Assembly (NCBI RefSeq): GCF_047496725.1
Contig: NW_027328667.1
Span: 1,892,001 to 1,956,000, forward strand
Length of the DNA stretch: 64,000 bases
From: Anoplolepis gracilipes
Taxonomy: Eukaryota > Arthropoda > Insecta > Hymenoptera > Formicidae
Direction: 5' to 3'
Below the pieces are notes generated by a model. That model did not search any database and was not told the DNA's origin. It worked only from the letters and a program-made list of their open reading frames with translations. Both the position numbers and the translations under genes were made by a program. Positions 45,093-56,774 of the stretch are shown here, piece by piece; positions within the stretch are counted from its first letter, which is position 1; every line of letters starts with the position of its first letter.

Positions 45093-46035
45093 CACTGAGA
45101 AAAAAATTTTGTTGAATAACGCAAAATATGTTTAATCTTACCAAATTATTTAGTCCGATACGTTCAAACAAACATTATTACGATGACACAAAATAATTTG
45201 TTACTGTTGTAAACAAAGTATTATTTGAACCAACAAAGTTGAGAGTTTCATAAAAATCTACATAGATATTGTAATGCAATATTTTGTTGGTATACGAATT
45301 TATTCATGTTTAATGTGGATAAATTCTTAGTCTTAAATTAATCTTCATTCCAAATAACAAAACCACTTTGTATTGAAATAAACAATTACTATAAAACAAC
45401 AATATATATAGTTTGATGAATGAAAATTTAGTTCTATTTATTAAAAAAACAATTGAAATTTATATTCACAAAGATAAAAAAAATTAAAATTTTATTTTAG
45501 GAACTGAACATATGCAGTCTACATCGAAAGATAAAATAAAAATAACAAAATAAACATTTGATTTAAATGAAAGCTTTGTAAAATGACTTTAATGCATAGT
45601 TGGTACATTTATTGATCTAATTTAATAAAAAATTTAAGTGATTGGTACAATGATTGTTTTGTCATTAGACAAAAAAAATTTTAGAATAAAGTCAAGATTT
45701 ATTTAGTTAATAAAAACAATTTGTTAAAAATATCTTAATTAAGTTGAAGTAACTAAATTTTCATTACAAATAACAAAAAAAATATAACGTCTACCAAAAT
45801 ATAAAATAAAACTAACTAAAAATCCAGTCAGTATAAATAATTATCTTATTAAATAAATTAAATCTATGATCAATATGTCCATTCATTGAAATTAACGGAC
45901 AAAATTCTGAATTGATTTGAATAAAGTTATTGTTCAATTAGTAAAGATTTAATTTACCAGAATGAAAAATTTGTTAAGAGAACGCAATATTTAGTTTGAT
46001 TAATACAATTTTTATTTGAAGAACTTCATAATATA

Positions 46036-46313
46036 TTAAGCTGACAAGATAGTTTTGTTCTTTACAACAATTTATTTAGCTGATTTAAATAATGATGTTT
46101 TAAAGTTTTTGCACAGTGCCAAGCAACAGGCAATAGGAACAGAGAATAACACAGACAAGAAAGAGAAAGATTTTTTTCTCTCTTTTTTACCTGTGTTATT
46201 TCCTGTTCCAATAGGAATAGCCTGCTACCTGGCATTGTGCAAAGATTTTAAAACTTCATTATTTAAATTAGTTAAATAAATTGTTGTAAAGATTAAAACT
46301 ATCCTATCAGCTT
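46036..46313. repeat. Hairpin MITE within the CACTA element
   Basis: Arms of about 125 bp: TTAAGCTGACAAGATAGTTTT to CAATAGGAACAG on the left, inverted on the right to CTATCCTATCAGCTTAA, with a short AGAAAGATTTTTTTCTCTC centre. Confidence 0.85.
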
Positions 46314-46705
46314 AATACATTACATTCTTCGAATAAAAATTGCCTGGTATTGTACAAGAAGCCTTAAATGTTATTATTTATTAAATTTACCTCTATATTT
46401 ATATATATTTAGAAGAATTTGCAATTTCGTAAGATTATAGAGTAATTTTATTGCATTAATATTAATTGTGTCGGAGGAATTGAAAAGTTAAATAAAAAAG
46501 TGTAAACAATAACGTATATATATATTTTTTTTATTCATTACTTATTATTGTACTTACATAATCTATTATATATTCCTTAATTATATAATATATTATATAC
46601 TTTTAATTGTATAATATCATTTATTAAACACTTTTGAAGATAAGTTTGAATATAAATGGATACAAATTAAAGTACCTTTTACAAAATAGAATATAATATC
46701 GAAAC

Positions 46706-49159
46706 CTAAAATTCGCATGAAATATATAAATTACCATCGCTCATTACATGAACATTTTGCGGAATACAAGAAAATAAATCTTCTAACTTTATAAATCTCC
46801 AAACAGCTTTCTTAATTATTTCATATGCACAATAATGTCTATTAAAAGCTTTTGTACAAAATTCTGTACATATAAAGTATATTTGGCGCAGATTATTAAT
46901 AATTATGTAATTAATTTTGCCAAAGACAATAATATTGTCATCTATATACATAGCTACAACCATATCTTTATAATAAGTAAGTCCATTGACTTTAATTCAA
47001 GTGTTGAATATATGTTCGTATTGGATATACCGCAGGAGTGTATTTTTGAAATCAAGATAATCTGGAAGATCAGTTAATTCTTGATGTAGTGTAGATCCTA
47101 AACTTAATCGATAAAAAAATCCTTTTTCACTGAGAAATCTATATGACAGAAGTTGATGTTTTAGTGCTAAAGTGTACGGGCAATTTTTGCGGGATTTTAT
47201 AACCTTTGCATTCTCTTTGAATTGCTTATGCTTTGCTTCAAAACGAAAGCAAGATAAATGTTTAAGTAGTCCTAATCTTTTCAATAATCGCGGGTAATGT
47301 ACGATAAAATGATGTTTAGGTTTTAATGACACTGCAAAAACTTCCATATATAGAAAATGGTGTTCCGATATTAAAGTTTCAAGGAGTTGAATTGTTGTGG
47401 AAGTAAATGATGAACTCATTATAATATTTATAATTTCCCGTAACACAAGAAAAACTTTCCAAACGGTATTATTTATGGGCACCAAATCGCCGATCAAAAC
47501 ACCAAGATGTTTAATTAAAAAAACCATTTCTGACGCTGAAATAATTAAATTTTGTGCATCAAGAACGTTACACGATATTGAAACTAGTTTATTTTTATCA
47601 AAGTTTCGACCACAATCAAAATGTTGCAAGCGAGCATTTAAAATTTCAAGGGAAAAGAAATGTTCTTTATTTATCAAAAAATTCAAGATTTTAGCTATTT
47701 CGTATCTACATATTCCTTCGAATAATTCATGCATAGGATCAAGACTTGCATTTTCTATAATATGAAATTTCGGAATTTTATTAAAAACGCATTTAGTATT
47801 TAGCATTTTTTCACTCCAGTGGAGCAGTTTTCACAATCTTTCTGATAATTTTGTTTGGTCCTTAGCATTTGACTATTTTCTTTTACTTGTTTTCGACTCG
47901 CAGTTTTATCCGCTGTACATATTCGACACTCATTTTGTGCATTAAAACTGGTTGTAAAACCACAAATTTCATTCAAACCAAGGTTGTCACCAATGATCGC
48001 TAACAGAGCAAAATAAATTGTTCGTTGCTGGCCACTCACATTTATAGTTAATCCATGTTTTCCAAGATCTATTATTTGATCGATAATATTACGAAATGTT
48101 CTTAGGTTACCGGCAATCCTATGATCTTTCGTGTAATAGGGTTGAGCAAGAAATATATTTTCCAACATACTACTATATTGATATGGAATACATCCTAATG
48201 AAAAATAGACGGCACCAAGTTTTCGTATATTAGCATGCGAACCGAGTGGGTTATTGATCTCAACATCATCAAAATATAATATTAATGGAAATACAGTTTT
48301 ACAAATTGAAATTCAATGTTCTGCCATAATTCACCCTGAACATTTGAAATTATTAATTCGCTAGATTTGCATTCTTTAATGTGTTCTAAAATTGAAGAAA
48401 AAACGTTCGGTAATTCTAGAAATTTTTTTAGGACCGTTTTTATAGATAGACTTGGATTTCTGTGTTTGAAAGAGAGTTTTTGCGTTTTCCTCCGATAAAG
48501 TAAGAACTTATCAATGTATGAATTCTGAACGATTGTGGCCTTATCAGGACATTTGCTTTTTCAAAATATTTTAAATTGTAATGATTGGATTTGAAATTAT
48601 CAAAACCGTATTGCAATATTATTAACATTTTTTTGAGATCTGAAAGAGCCTGTTTGTAATTTGTAGAACTACATTTTTGCTTTAAAATCGGTATGAGAGT
48701 CAAATTATACAAATTCTTCAAATTATCAATTAAAGTAGTCACAAACAATCGTGGAAGATTCAATTTTGAGTAAAGTTGTGAAACAAATAATGAGATTTTT
48801 TTTTGTACTATATCTTCGAAAGCTTCTATATTAAAAATTGCAGGCTCGTGAAGTGAATATTCCGGTTGTGAGGATTGAATATTCAAAAACACAACTTTAG
48901 GACCACTCAAACTTTCTGTAAGGTCAAAAGAATAATTTTCAAGGTTTCTATTCTGATCGATTCGTATTGTATGAAGTGACCCAAAATGTCTTGAAAAATA
49001 ATGCCTTTTATATGAATAAAAATTGTTAAAAATTCTTGCACATCCTTCATAGCGGCAATAGCAGGCAGACAATATTAAAGACTTATGGCGCAGTTTGACA
49101 TGTTTACTAAGACAAATTTCAGAATATAATTTTGTTTCGCAAAATGGACACGGAATCAT
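46706..49159 (-). pseudogene. CACTA-type transposase (metazoan EnSpm-like) with zinc fingers, lightly damaged
   Basis: N-terminus (ATG at 49159) has a C2H2-like finger CPFCETKLYSEICLSKHVKLRH and a second, CRYEGCARIFNNFYSYKRHYFSRH. The middle holds YFDDVEINNPLGSH (after a frame change near 48300), LENIFLAQPYYTKD, FALLAIIGDNLGLNEICGF, and the CRIC...C zinc-type cluster. Then SLDPMHELFEGICRYEI, LKPKHHFIVHYPRLLKRLG and RFEAKHKQFKENAKVIKSRK; the D of DPMH, the D of IGDN and the E of RFEAKH are the likely catalytic acids. A one-base slip occurs in an A run at 47800-47806, and an in-frame TGA at 46997-46999; the frame then continues to KINYIIINNL, LEDLFSCIPQNVHVMSDGNLYIS and a stop at 46706. Cuts and pastes its own element. 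Confidence 0.82.
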
Positions 49160-49859
49160 TTTCGGTATTTTCTTTAAACGAAAAGATTATCTTTTGCAAC
49201 AAAGCAATAAGAAAAAAACTATATATGTATATATAATAAATGTATATATAATAATGTACTATAAAAATAAGAAATTTTTTTACGCAAAAACTACACTATT
49301 TTTTCAAAAAATTGAAACAAAAGTACACGCAGTCAAAACTTTTTTTTAAACTTTCAAAAAATTAAAGAAAGCAAGAAGAGAAATAAAACATAAATGAACA
49401 AAAGCAACATATAAGTAGTTTAAATTTATAGATAATGTTAACTCTTAAAAATAAATTAATTTAAAATACTTAACCATTATGTTTGGAAAAATAATTTTAT
49501 GGATTTTTTTAGGCAATCCAATGATTTTTGGATCTTATTATAATATCGTGTTTTATATCTTATAAATGAGGTAGCAATCACAATGTTCAGTCATAAAATT
49601 TAAAATAGATATTTAAATAAACATAAAATGTTAATAAACTTTCTTAAAAAAAGAGAGAAATGTAATTAATTTGCTAAAAAAATGTAATAATTCTTTTTTT
49701 TAAAAAAGCATTTGACTCTCTTCTCTAATATTTAAATTATCATATAAAGATTTTTAAAATATGCTGTTCAAAAATAAAAAATTAGAATGAAACAATAAAA
49801 AACTTGCCTTATTATTTAACTTAAAAATGAGGAAATGTATATCTATGACTGTTTCAATC

Positions 49860-52800
49860 TTAAAGTGCCATTATGTCACTTATTATTTCTGCTACATTTG
49901 GAGTCAGTTTATCCAAATTATTTTTATAACCGTATAAAATTCTTTGGAATAACAACCAAATATGAGCACTTTCAATCGGGTATTCAACGTCAAAGACTTG
50001 AAAAATTTTAAAGCATATATCTATAGCTTTTAGAACTGACGATACCTTATATAAAATCTCATCAACTGATATAAAAATATCAGAAACGTCGTTGGATGGG
50101 CCGACAGTAATGATGAAAGGCTGTAATGTAATTCCTATATCCGCGGCTGCTTTTCGTCTCTCTTGTTGTATTTTTGTAATATCTGCTATTAACTGCAAAA
50201 AATTATGTATATATATATTATTAACTGTAAAGACTAATCTTATACCGAGTAATCTTATACCGAGAAATATTAATAATAATAATTAGTAATGGTAATAATG
50301 ATAATTAGTAATGGTAATACTTACTATAGTTGACATAATTAAACTATCTTTACATTCAGGTATCGATGGTTTCCACTGACTACTTTTCTGACGGATTCGG
50401 TTTGTAGGTGGAAATAGATGTGGCAGAAGTCTTACTTGCTGAACTATCTTTGAATCTGAAATTCCATCAAATGACAAATTACACAAAATGAAATATGATG
50501 TACATTTATTTAGAAGCAAATACACCTACCATCAGTCAAGTCATCGCATGCAATCAACTCCACTAAAGCTTGTGCAGTGTCATCGTCTTTTTTTGGTGGG
50601 CGAACAGTTAAAATTTTTGCAAAAAAAGTTTGCCAACTTTTTAAAGTTAGCTCTCGCGTTGATAATTGTAAATAAGCGTAATCCTCTTTAATTAACGTAT
50701 ATCCATTTGGATGCTTCAGAATAGGCCAGCTTTCGAAGATTTGACAATTTCAAATTACGGTTTGACTTAATATTCTTTTGCCGATGTTCAGCCGTGCGCT
50801 TCCAATTAGACACAACAATTTCCCACGGCATTTGATGACTTTGAAGCCATTCTTTAGCTTCAAGAATAGCTTCTGTAAGATTAATTAATTAATATATATA
50901 AACATTCGATTAATTTGATAAATAGATAATTTTAAGTTTATATATATATATGTATATGTATATTTAAAAACATAGCTATAGACTACCTTCATCGGAAGAT
51001 GAGTCCAATCTTTCAATTCTATGGTCGTCTGCTGGTGGTTTCCATTCATTAATAACTTTTAAAGTACGTGTTTTATTTCGATATTTGTCTACTAATTTCC
51101 CACGTGAAATTTCCGATTTTCCAAATCGTGATGATTTTTTTGAAATTGGCGGAATGTAATACGTGTTTGTACTTTCGGTAGGAAATAATTTTACTATTTC
51201 TTCTGCTACATATGAAAAATCATCATTTTTTAAACTGAAAACAAAATAAACATAAAAATGAAAATATAAAATATAAACATATATAAACATATATATTAAA
51301 AAATATATATATAGATATTAAGGTATATTACATAAATAACAATTTTAACGTATTATAAATAAATGTAAAATGAAATTACTGGATAGTTTCTTTCAATAAT
51401 TCTGTCAATATAATATCGACAATCATCATTCTAGAGTTTCGTGTTAAAAACTTGGAGGTTTTATAGGATTTTATAATTGCCTTTCCGTGAGCGTTAATAT
51501 TTAGAATTTCTTTAAGATTCATAGTTCTCGTTCTTAAGGCATAAGTCAGCTTTCCCGAGAAAGCATCCCATCTTTTTAAATTATAAGCATCCTCAGATGA
51601 ACTTTTTACACTTTTAGTATCTTCGAATGAATTTTGCGACAAAATATTGTCTGACATTTGAGGTATCTCTGCACTCAAGTTTGTAACCTAGTCAGTAAAA
51701 AATAGATATTAATGCTTAAGAATGAAAATAATTCCTCAAAAAAATTTAATTGTGGATGCTTATGTATATTAGAATGTATTTAAAAAATTTTTTTTCTCAT
51801 TCTTATCATGGCTAAATTAATTTTCGACGTCAAAAAATTATTTTCAAATATTTATCCCCCTATTTCTATTAGCACGTTTAAGAGTTCACATTATTTTATT
51901 GGTAACATTTATAATTGATAATGTTTTATAAAGAGAGATTAAAAATTTTTGAGGAAATAAAATTCTTAAAAAAATTATCTAAAGTCAAGTTAGTGGAATT
52001 TAATTATTACAAAATTATAGGCGTTAAAATTCACTTCTAAAAAAAAAACATTACAAACATGTTTAAATTTAATTGAATTAAATAAGAAACAGGTTCTCCC
52101 CCTCCATGTATTTATTGCTTAAGAAATTGATAAAGTTTTTAAAGGATTTTTTCCATGATAAAAGTAAGAAAATTTTTTTTGTCAAAAATGAAAAATATAT
52201 TTATATGCGTACTAACATGAGGCTCTTCCTTTTTTTTAAATATTGCCGTCCATTTTTTTGAAAATACAATTCTTAATCCAATTTTGGGCATCATCTCTTT
52301 AATAAACTCTGAGGTAAGGACGGGGAAATTTTCTTCCGTAATAGCATTCTCTAAAAATTTAAAATTTTTATTAAAATTTATTTTTGTCTCAAAAATGAAG
52401 AGAAAATTAATATAATAAACAAAATAAATATTTTGTGGATAAAATCAAATTTTTAGTTGATTACAAAACGTTTTGTTTTAACTAAACTTTTTGATTGTTG
52501 ACAGACTATTTCAATGTTCAACTAAAAATTTAATATATGTAACTTTATTGCCTCAAAAACGGAAATTAAATAAGTACAAATGAAATAAATATTTAGTTGA
52601 CAAAATCAAATGTTTAGTTGATTGCAAGATAGTTTCGTTCAAAATAAATTAGCTTTTTAATTGTTGACAAATTTAATGTTCAACTAAAAATTTAATATAT
52701 GTAACTTTATTGCCTCAAAAACGGAAATTAAATAAGTACAAATGAAATAAATATTTAGTTGACAAAATCAAATGTTTAGTTGATTGCAAGATAGTTTCGT

Positions 52801-53631
52801 TCAAAATAAATTAGCTTTTTAATTGTTGACAAATTTAATGTTCAACTAAAAATTTAATATATATAACTCTATCGCCTAAAAAATGGAAAGAAAAGAAGTA
52901 GAACAAATGAAATAGAAATTTAGTCGATAAAATTAAATGTTTAGTTAATTGCAAGATAGTTTTGTTTAAAATAAATAAACTTCAATTGTCGACACAATAT
53001 TTTATGGAAAATTTTTGACTTTACCAAATTATATTTAAGAACGCACATAGATAGATAATCATAATATCGAAAGTTTTCATCCATATTTTTCTAGCTAACA
53101 AAGTAGTAAACATGGAACCTAATAAGCGACTTTAAATTTTAAGCAGTTATACATCACTTTGTCCGATCAAAGATAAAGATATCAAATATCAAAGAACACG
53201 TGTCAAACACCGCACAACAAATACGCATGATACTACAGCAGCACAAAAAATGATGCACGTACAAACTTTTATAAATCTCGTGCTAGTTATTTATTAGTAA
53301 CTCTAAATATGTTTTAAGCCATAGAAAGAAACTAATCTACAATGCATAAAGAAGTATATAGATGAGATTTATAAACGTTCGTACCGGCATCATTTTTTTG
53401 CCACTGTATCACGCGTGATTATTTGCTGCGTATGTGTTTTTTTGGTATATATAATATCTCTATCCTCGATCGACAAAGAAATGATGCAAGAACTATACGT
53501 AAATAAAACATGAAAAAACTATTGCATAAATGAAGAAAATAAAAAACTTTACAGTACATACCTTCCAATATTTTTTTAATATTTGCTTCTACGTCAGATT
53601 TCAGCCCCCACGACCGAATAATATCTGCCAT
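49860..53631 (-). CDS. Accessory gene of the CACTA element: SAM-like domain protein, seven predicted exons
   Basis: Predicted exons (minus strand): 53631-53562, 52350-52217, 51687-51380, 51234-50987, 50872-50530, 50455-50325, 50192-49860. Donors are GTATGT, GTTAGT, GTAATT, GTAGTC, GTAGGT, GTAAGT, and each acceptor ends in AG. Phases agree across all joins except a one-base surplus inside exon 5 (near 50730), which I read as a frameshift mutation. About 520 residues. Exons 1-2 form a SAM-like domain (MADIIRSWGLKSDVEAN, then ENAITEENFPVLTSEFIKEM). Exon 3 holds LKEILNINAHGKAIIKSY and TRNSRMMIVDIILTELL; exon 7 holds QPFIITVGPSNDVSDIFI, VDEILYKVSSVLKAIDICFKIF and HIWLLFQRILYG. Proteins with these phrases recur in insect genomes, function unknown to me. 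A helper in transposition is inference. Confidence 0.65.
52380..53000. repeat. 162-bp tandem repeat in intron 1 of the accessory gene
   Basis: CAACTAAAAATTTAATATAT recurs at 52519, 52681 and 52843, exactly 162 bp apart. Units are nearly identical for the first two and diverged at the edges. Units contain TTTAGTTGA motifs also found near the right end of the element. Confidence 0.9.
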
Positions 53632-54615
53632 AACGTTTCTCACTTCACACTTGACGACACAATTTGATATAATATAAACGATCAAACGATGTCTTCTTCT
53701 TGTGACGACACGTCTTCTTCTTATACGGCACGTCTTCTTGCAACGCGCACAGTATTGTAGACTCGGATGCCTAACACGAACGATAATACGACAAAAACGA
53801 CAAAGGCGATCAAACGACAAAAAAGAAAAGACCCGCACTCACTATCCATCGCAACTTATTCGGAAGCGCCAACGTCATGTCCTTACGTGTTCGTGCAAGC
53901 TCAGCTAGCGTACTCTAGTGTAGTACTGACACTTGCGCGGTGATCAAAATTCAAAATTCAAAATTGAACAAAATTCAAATTTAAACAACAATTTTATTTA
54001 GTTAAAAGAAACATATTAAGCAGTTGACTTTGTATAATAATGATATGATATTTAATCACGCTCTTTAGTTATTTATGAAGAAAAATAATTATTGTTTTTA
54101 ACAAAATCATGTGTAGATTAACTGAATTTTTATTTAACTTAGAAATTTTACCAAAAAGTTTATTTATTTGATTTTTGATAATGTTTGATTCATCTATCAA
54201 ATAATTTTTTTAAAGCTTCAAAACTCTTCGTCATTTTGAAAAATTGAAATTGTCGAAATCTGTTAAATATTTTAACAAAAATTTTTTCTATATCTAATTA
54301 AATTATTTGGTTGAAAATACATAATATTTATCAGTCCTCACGGTATCATTTAGTCAATTTGATACTTGAAATTAAAATAAATATATTATCTAAGTAACTA
54401 AATGGCACGTAAAAACAAATAAATGCTACTAATATTTCGAACAAAATAATTTAGTTGAATTCATTTAGTTCATTCTTCATTAAAAATTGTTGATGGTAAT
54501 ATGATTAAACTATATCTTTTTTAGTGCAATTAAATAATTGTTGAATCAACCATTGAATTAACCAACTATACAAATTTAGTCCGTTCCACTATTTTTTTTT
54601 CTCAGTGTGTATATA

Positions 54616-55399
54616 CAGGATGTCCCAGAACAACCTTCTGTCCGTAAAATGACGTATTTCTGACACAATTCTAGGACAATTTTTCCTTTACCAAAATTTG
54701 ATTTGAAGCGTAGTTTTTGTGTTATAAGCAAAAATAGTTAGCAAATCACGCGTTGAGTATAGAAGGCAGGCAAGAGTGGCGCGACGCACCGCGAGCGCAG
54801 GCGCAACTGACCGTCCGAGGTAATTACTGCCGCATGAGTCGCTAACTATTTTATCTTATAACATAAAATTATGCTTTAAGTAAAATTTTGGTAAAGAAGA
54901 AAATGTCTTATAATTACATCAGGAATAAGTGTTCCTTAAAATAAAATATCGGACGCTGCGATCAGCTGATTGCTACACGCGATGTGTCTCTCAGCTGAGC
55001 CAGAAAATCAATATATCGATCGGTCTAAAGTCGTCGATGACAATGTCGATGACAATCGAAGGAGCGTCGCCGTCGCGGAGACGGTTATTTCTCTCTCTCT
55101 TTCTCTCACTCCCTTTCTTTTACGCACACACTCAGATATACATACATCGCGTGTAGCAATCAGCTGATCGCAGCGTCCAACAGCCGGAACAACTTTTGGT
55201 CATTAAAGTAACGCCCGCGCTCGCGGTATGCCGCACCGCTCCTGCCTGCCTTCTGTACTCGACGTGTGATTTGCTAACTATTTTTGCTTATAACTAAAAA
55301 ACTACGCTTCAAATCAAATTTTGGTAAAGGAAAAATTGTCTTAAAATTGTGTCAGGAATACGTCATTTTACGGACGAAAGGTTGTTCTGAGACACCCTG
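54616..55399. mobile_element. Complete TIR MITE, family A
   Basis: Flanked by TA (54614-54615 and 55400-55401). Inverted termini of about 190 bp: CAGGATGTCCCAGAACAACC at the left and the inverse of CAGGGTGTCTCAGAACAACC at the right, continuing through the TGACGTATT, TTTGATTTGAAGCGTAG and TAGTTAGCAAATCAC phrases. Interior palindromic (ATCAGCTGAT, CACGCGATGTGT). No coding capacity. Reference copy for 8871-9621 and 31793-32402. Confidence 0.88.
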
Positions 55400-55424
55400 T
55401 ATATGTATATATATATGTATATAT

Positions 55425-55607
55425 AGGGTGGATCATTTTAATCCATCCAGTCGAATATCTCGAAAACCAAGCCCGGGAGAGAAAAATGTTTCAGACAAAA
55501 GTTGTTTGGTTTCGAGGGGGCCATAAGATGATACCATTGGTTTGACCTTGAAGAATTATTTGAAGATCACATGAAGGTCACCTCAATTTTTTTAAATAGC
55601 ATCCCCT
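55425..55607. mobile_element. Small MITE, family E, inverted copy
   Basis: AGGGTGGATCATTTTAATCC to AATAGCATCCCCT; inverse of 44921-45092 with shared AAGCCCGGGAGAGAAAAATG. Followed by a family F fragment to about 55705. Confidence 0.75.
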
Positions 55608-55687
55608 ATTTTTTATTACATATTCTTGTAACTGACCTCGAGAGCTGTCCAAAACACTATAATCAAATGTTTCTTTATTGAGTACTT

Positions 55688-55743
55688 TTCGAGTTATAAG
55701 GCAAGACCGGAACATTTCGAGTTATAAGGCAAGACCGGAACAT
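55688..55743. repeat. Exact 28-bp tandem duplication
   Basis: TTCGAGTTATAAGGCAAGAC... repeated twice back to back. A third, diverged phrase GGCAAGATC follows. Confidence 0.9.
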
Positions 55744-55814
55744 GATCCAGCCACTGAAGGCAAGATCTGAGCATGATGCAGCCAGTAAAGGTAAGATTCG
55801 AACATGCTCCATAC

Positions 55815-56070
55815 CCTACACACACACGCGCACGTACACACACTTTACATACACTTGCACACACCCTACACACATATTCCACACACACTCACACATAGGT
55901 TATGTGACATAACTTACACGCATGTCTACACACTTTACATGCTCTTACACTACACGAACACTCCACACACATACACATACATTCCGCATTCATTCACACA
56001 TAACCTATACACACATACACATATACCTCACACACACTTATACATACACATCCCACATTTACACACACAC
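55815..56070. repeat. CA-rich low-complexity tract
   Basis: Degenerate CACACA/TACACA sequence with no longer period. Open frames here encode only His/Thr-rich peptide and are not genes. Confidence 0.85.
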
Positions 56071-56341
56071 AGATAATCGGCCCATGTAGACGATTGCTAC
56101 AAATCCTATTCGCAGAAGTACAAACCTGATTGATCCCTTGATTGTTCTTGATGTTCTACTCATCTTAAATAGTCTATTTTTGAAATAATATACTTTCTAT
56201 TGTTTCCAAAGAAAATATCGACAAGAAAATTTATTTGTCACTATTTAGGAATCAATTGATTACGAAAATCTCTTCCACTGTTGATCGGAGTATCAAACTT
56301 TATTACTCACAATCAGAGGCTTACGTCTGCCGACAATACCC

Positions 56342-56745
56342 ATGGCTGATTATCGTCCCTCAGAGATTGTTGGTATTTTCCTTGTTCTCGGAGAATGTCA
56401 ACTAAATTATCATGAAGCTTTGCGAGTTTACCGGAATCGTTACCCCGAAAGAGAACAACATCTGAATCATACTACAATCCGGGACCTCGAACTAAGAGCT
56501 CGCCAAGGCCGTTTAGAACGTCAAAGAGCACATCATGAGTATGATGAAGATGATGTGCGTCTGCACATTATCTTGGCATTCATCTTAATCCTTATACAAG
56601 TAGTCGTATTATGGCTAGAGAAATTGGTATCCCAAGAACAACGATCTTAAGAAATTTGAAGAAAATGAAGTACCATCCTTATCATATCACGTTAACACAA
56701 GCTCTTACTCAAGCAGATATGCCGTTGATGGCTGTCTGTTCCAGC
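56342..56745 (+). pseudogene. Mariner/Tc1-type transposase, N-terminal HTH part only
   Basis: MADYRPSEIVGIFLVLGECQ, NYHEALRVYRNRYPEREQH, TTIRDLELRARQG, REYDED-type (here HEYDEDDVR); after a frame change near 56590 MAREIGIPRTTILRNLKKM and YHPYHITLTQALTQADM. This is the DUF4817-type N-terminal DNA-binding region of the same family as 41153-42219. The catalytic domain is absent; the sequence passes into MULE-like gene DNA at about 56775. Confidence 0.75.
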
Positions 56746-56774
56746 TGAGACATGCTTACGATCTATAAATAATT

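Larger units (their letters stand above)
45093..54607. mobile_element. CACTA-type (CMC) DNA transposon, 9.5 kb, near complete
   Basis: Terminal repeats CACTGAGAAAAAAA at the left end (45093) and its inverse TTTTTTTCTCAGTG at the right end (54607), flanked by TG on both sides (45091-45092 and 54608-54609). The neighbouring MITE sequences show that the pre-insertion site would read CCAACCTGTATATACAGG, so TG is a 2-bp target duplication. Carries two genes on the minus strand: an accessory gene (49860-53631) and the transposase (46706-49159). AT-rich subterminal regions of 1.6 kb (left) and 1 kb (right) contain a hairpin MITE and short AATTTAGTTGA-type repeats. Only the transposase and one exon of the accessory gene are damaged. 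Confidence 0.82.

Noticed and set aside
53419..53908. Cys/Arg-rich 139-residue frame as a separate zinc protein
   Set aside because: Only the part from MADIIRSW is coding, as exon 1 of the accessory gene; the upstream portion is promoter-side sequence.
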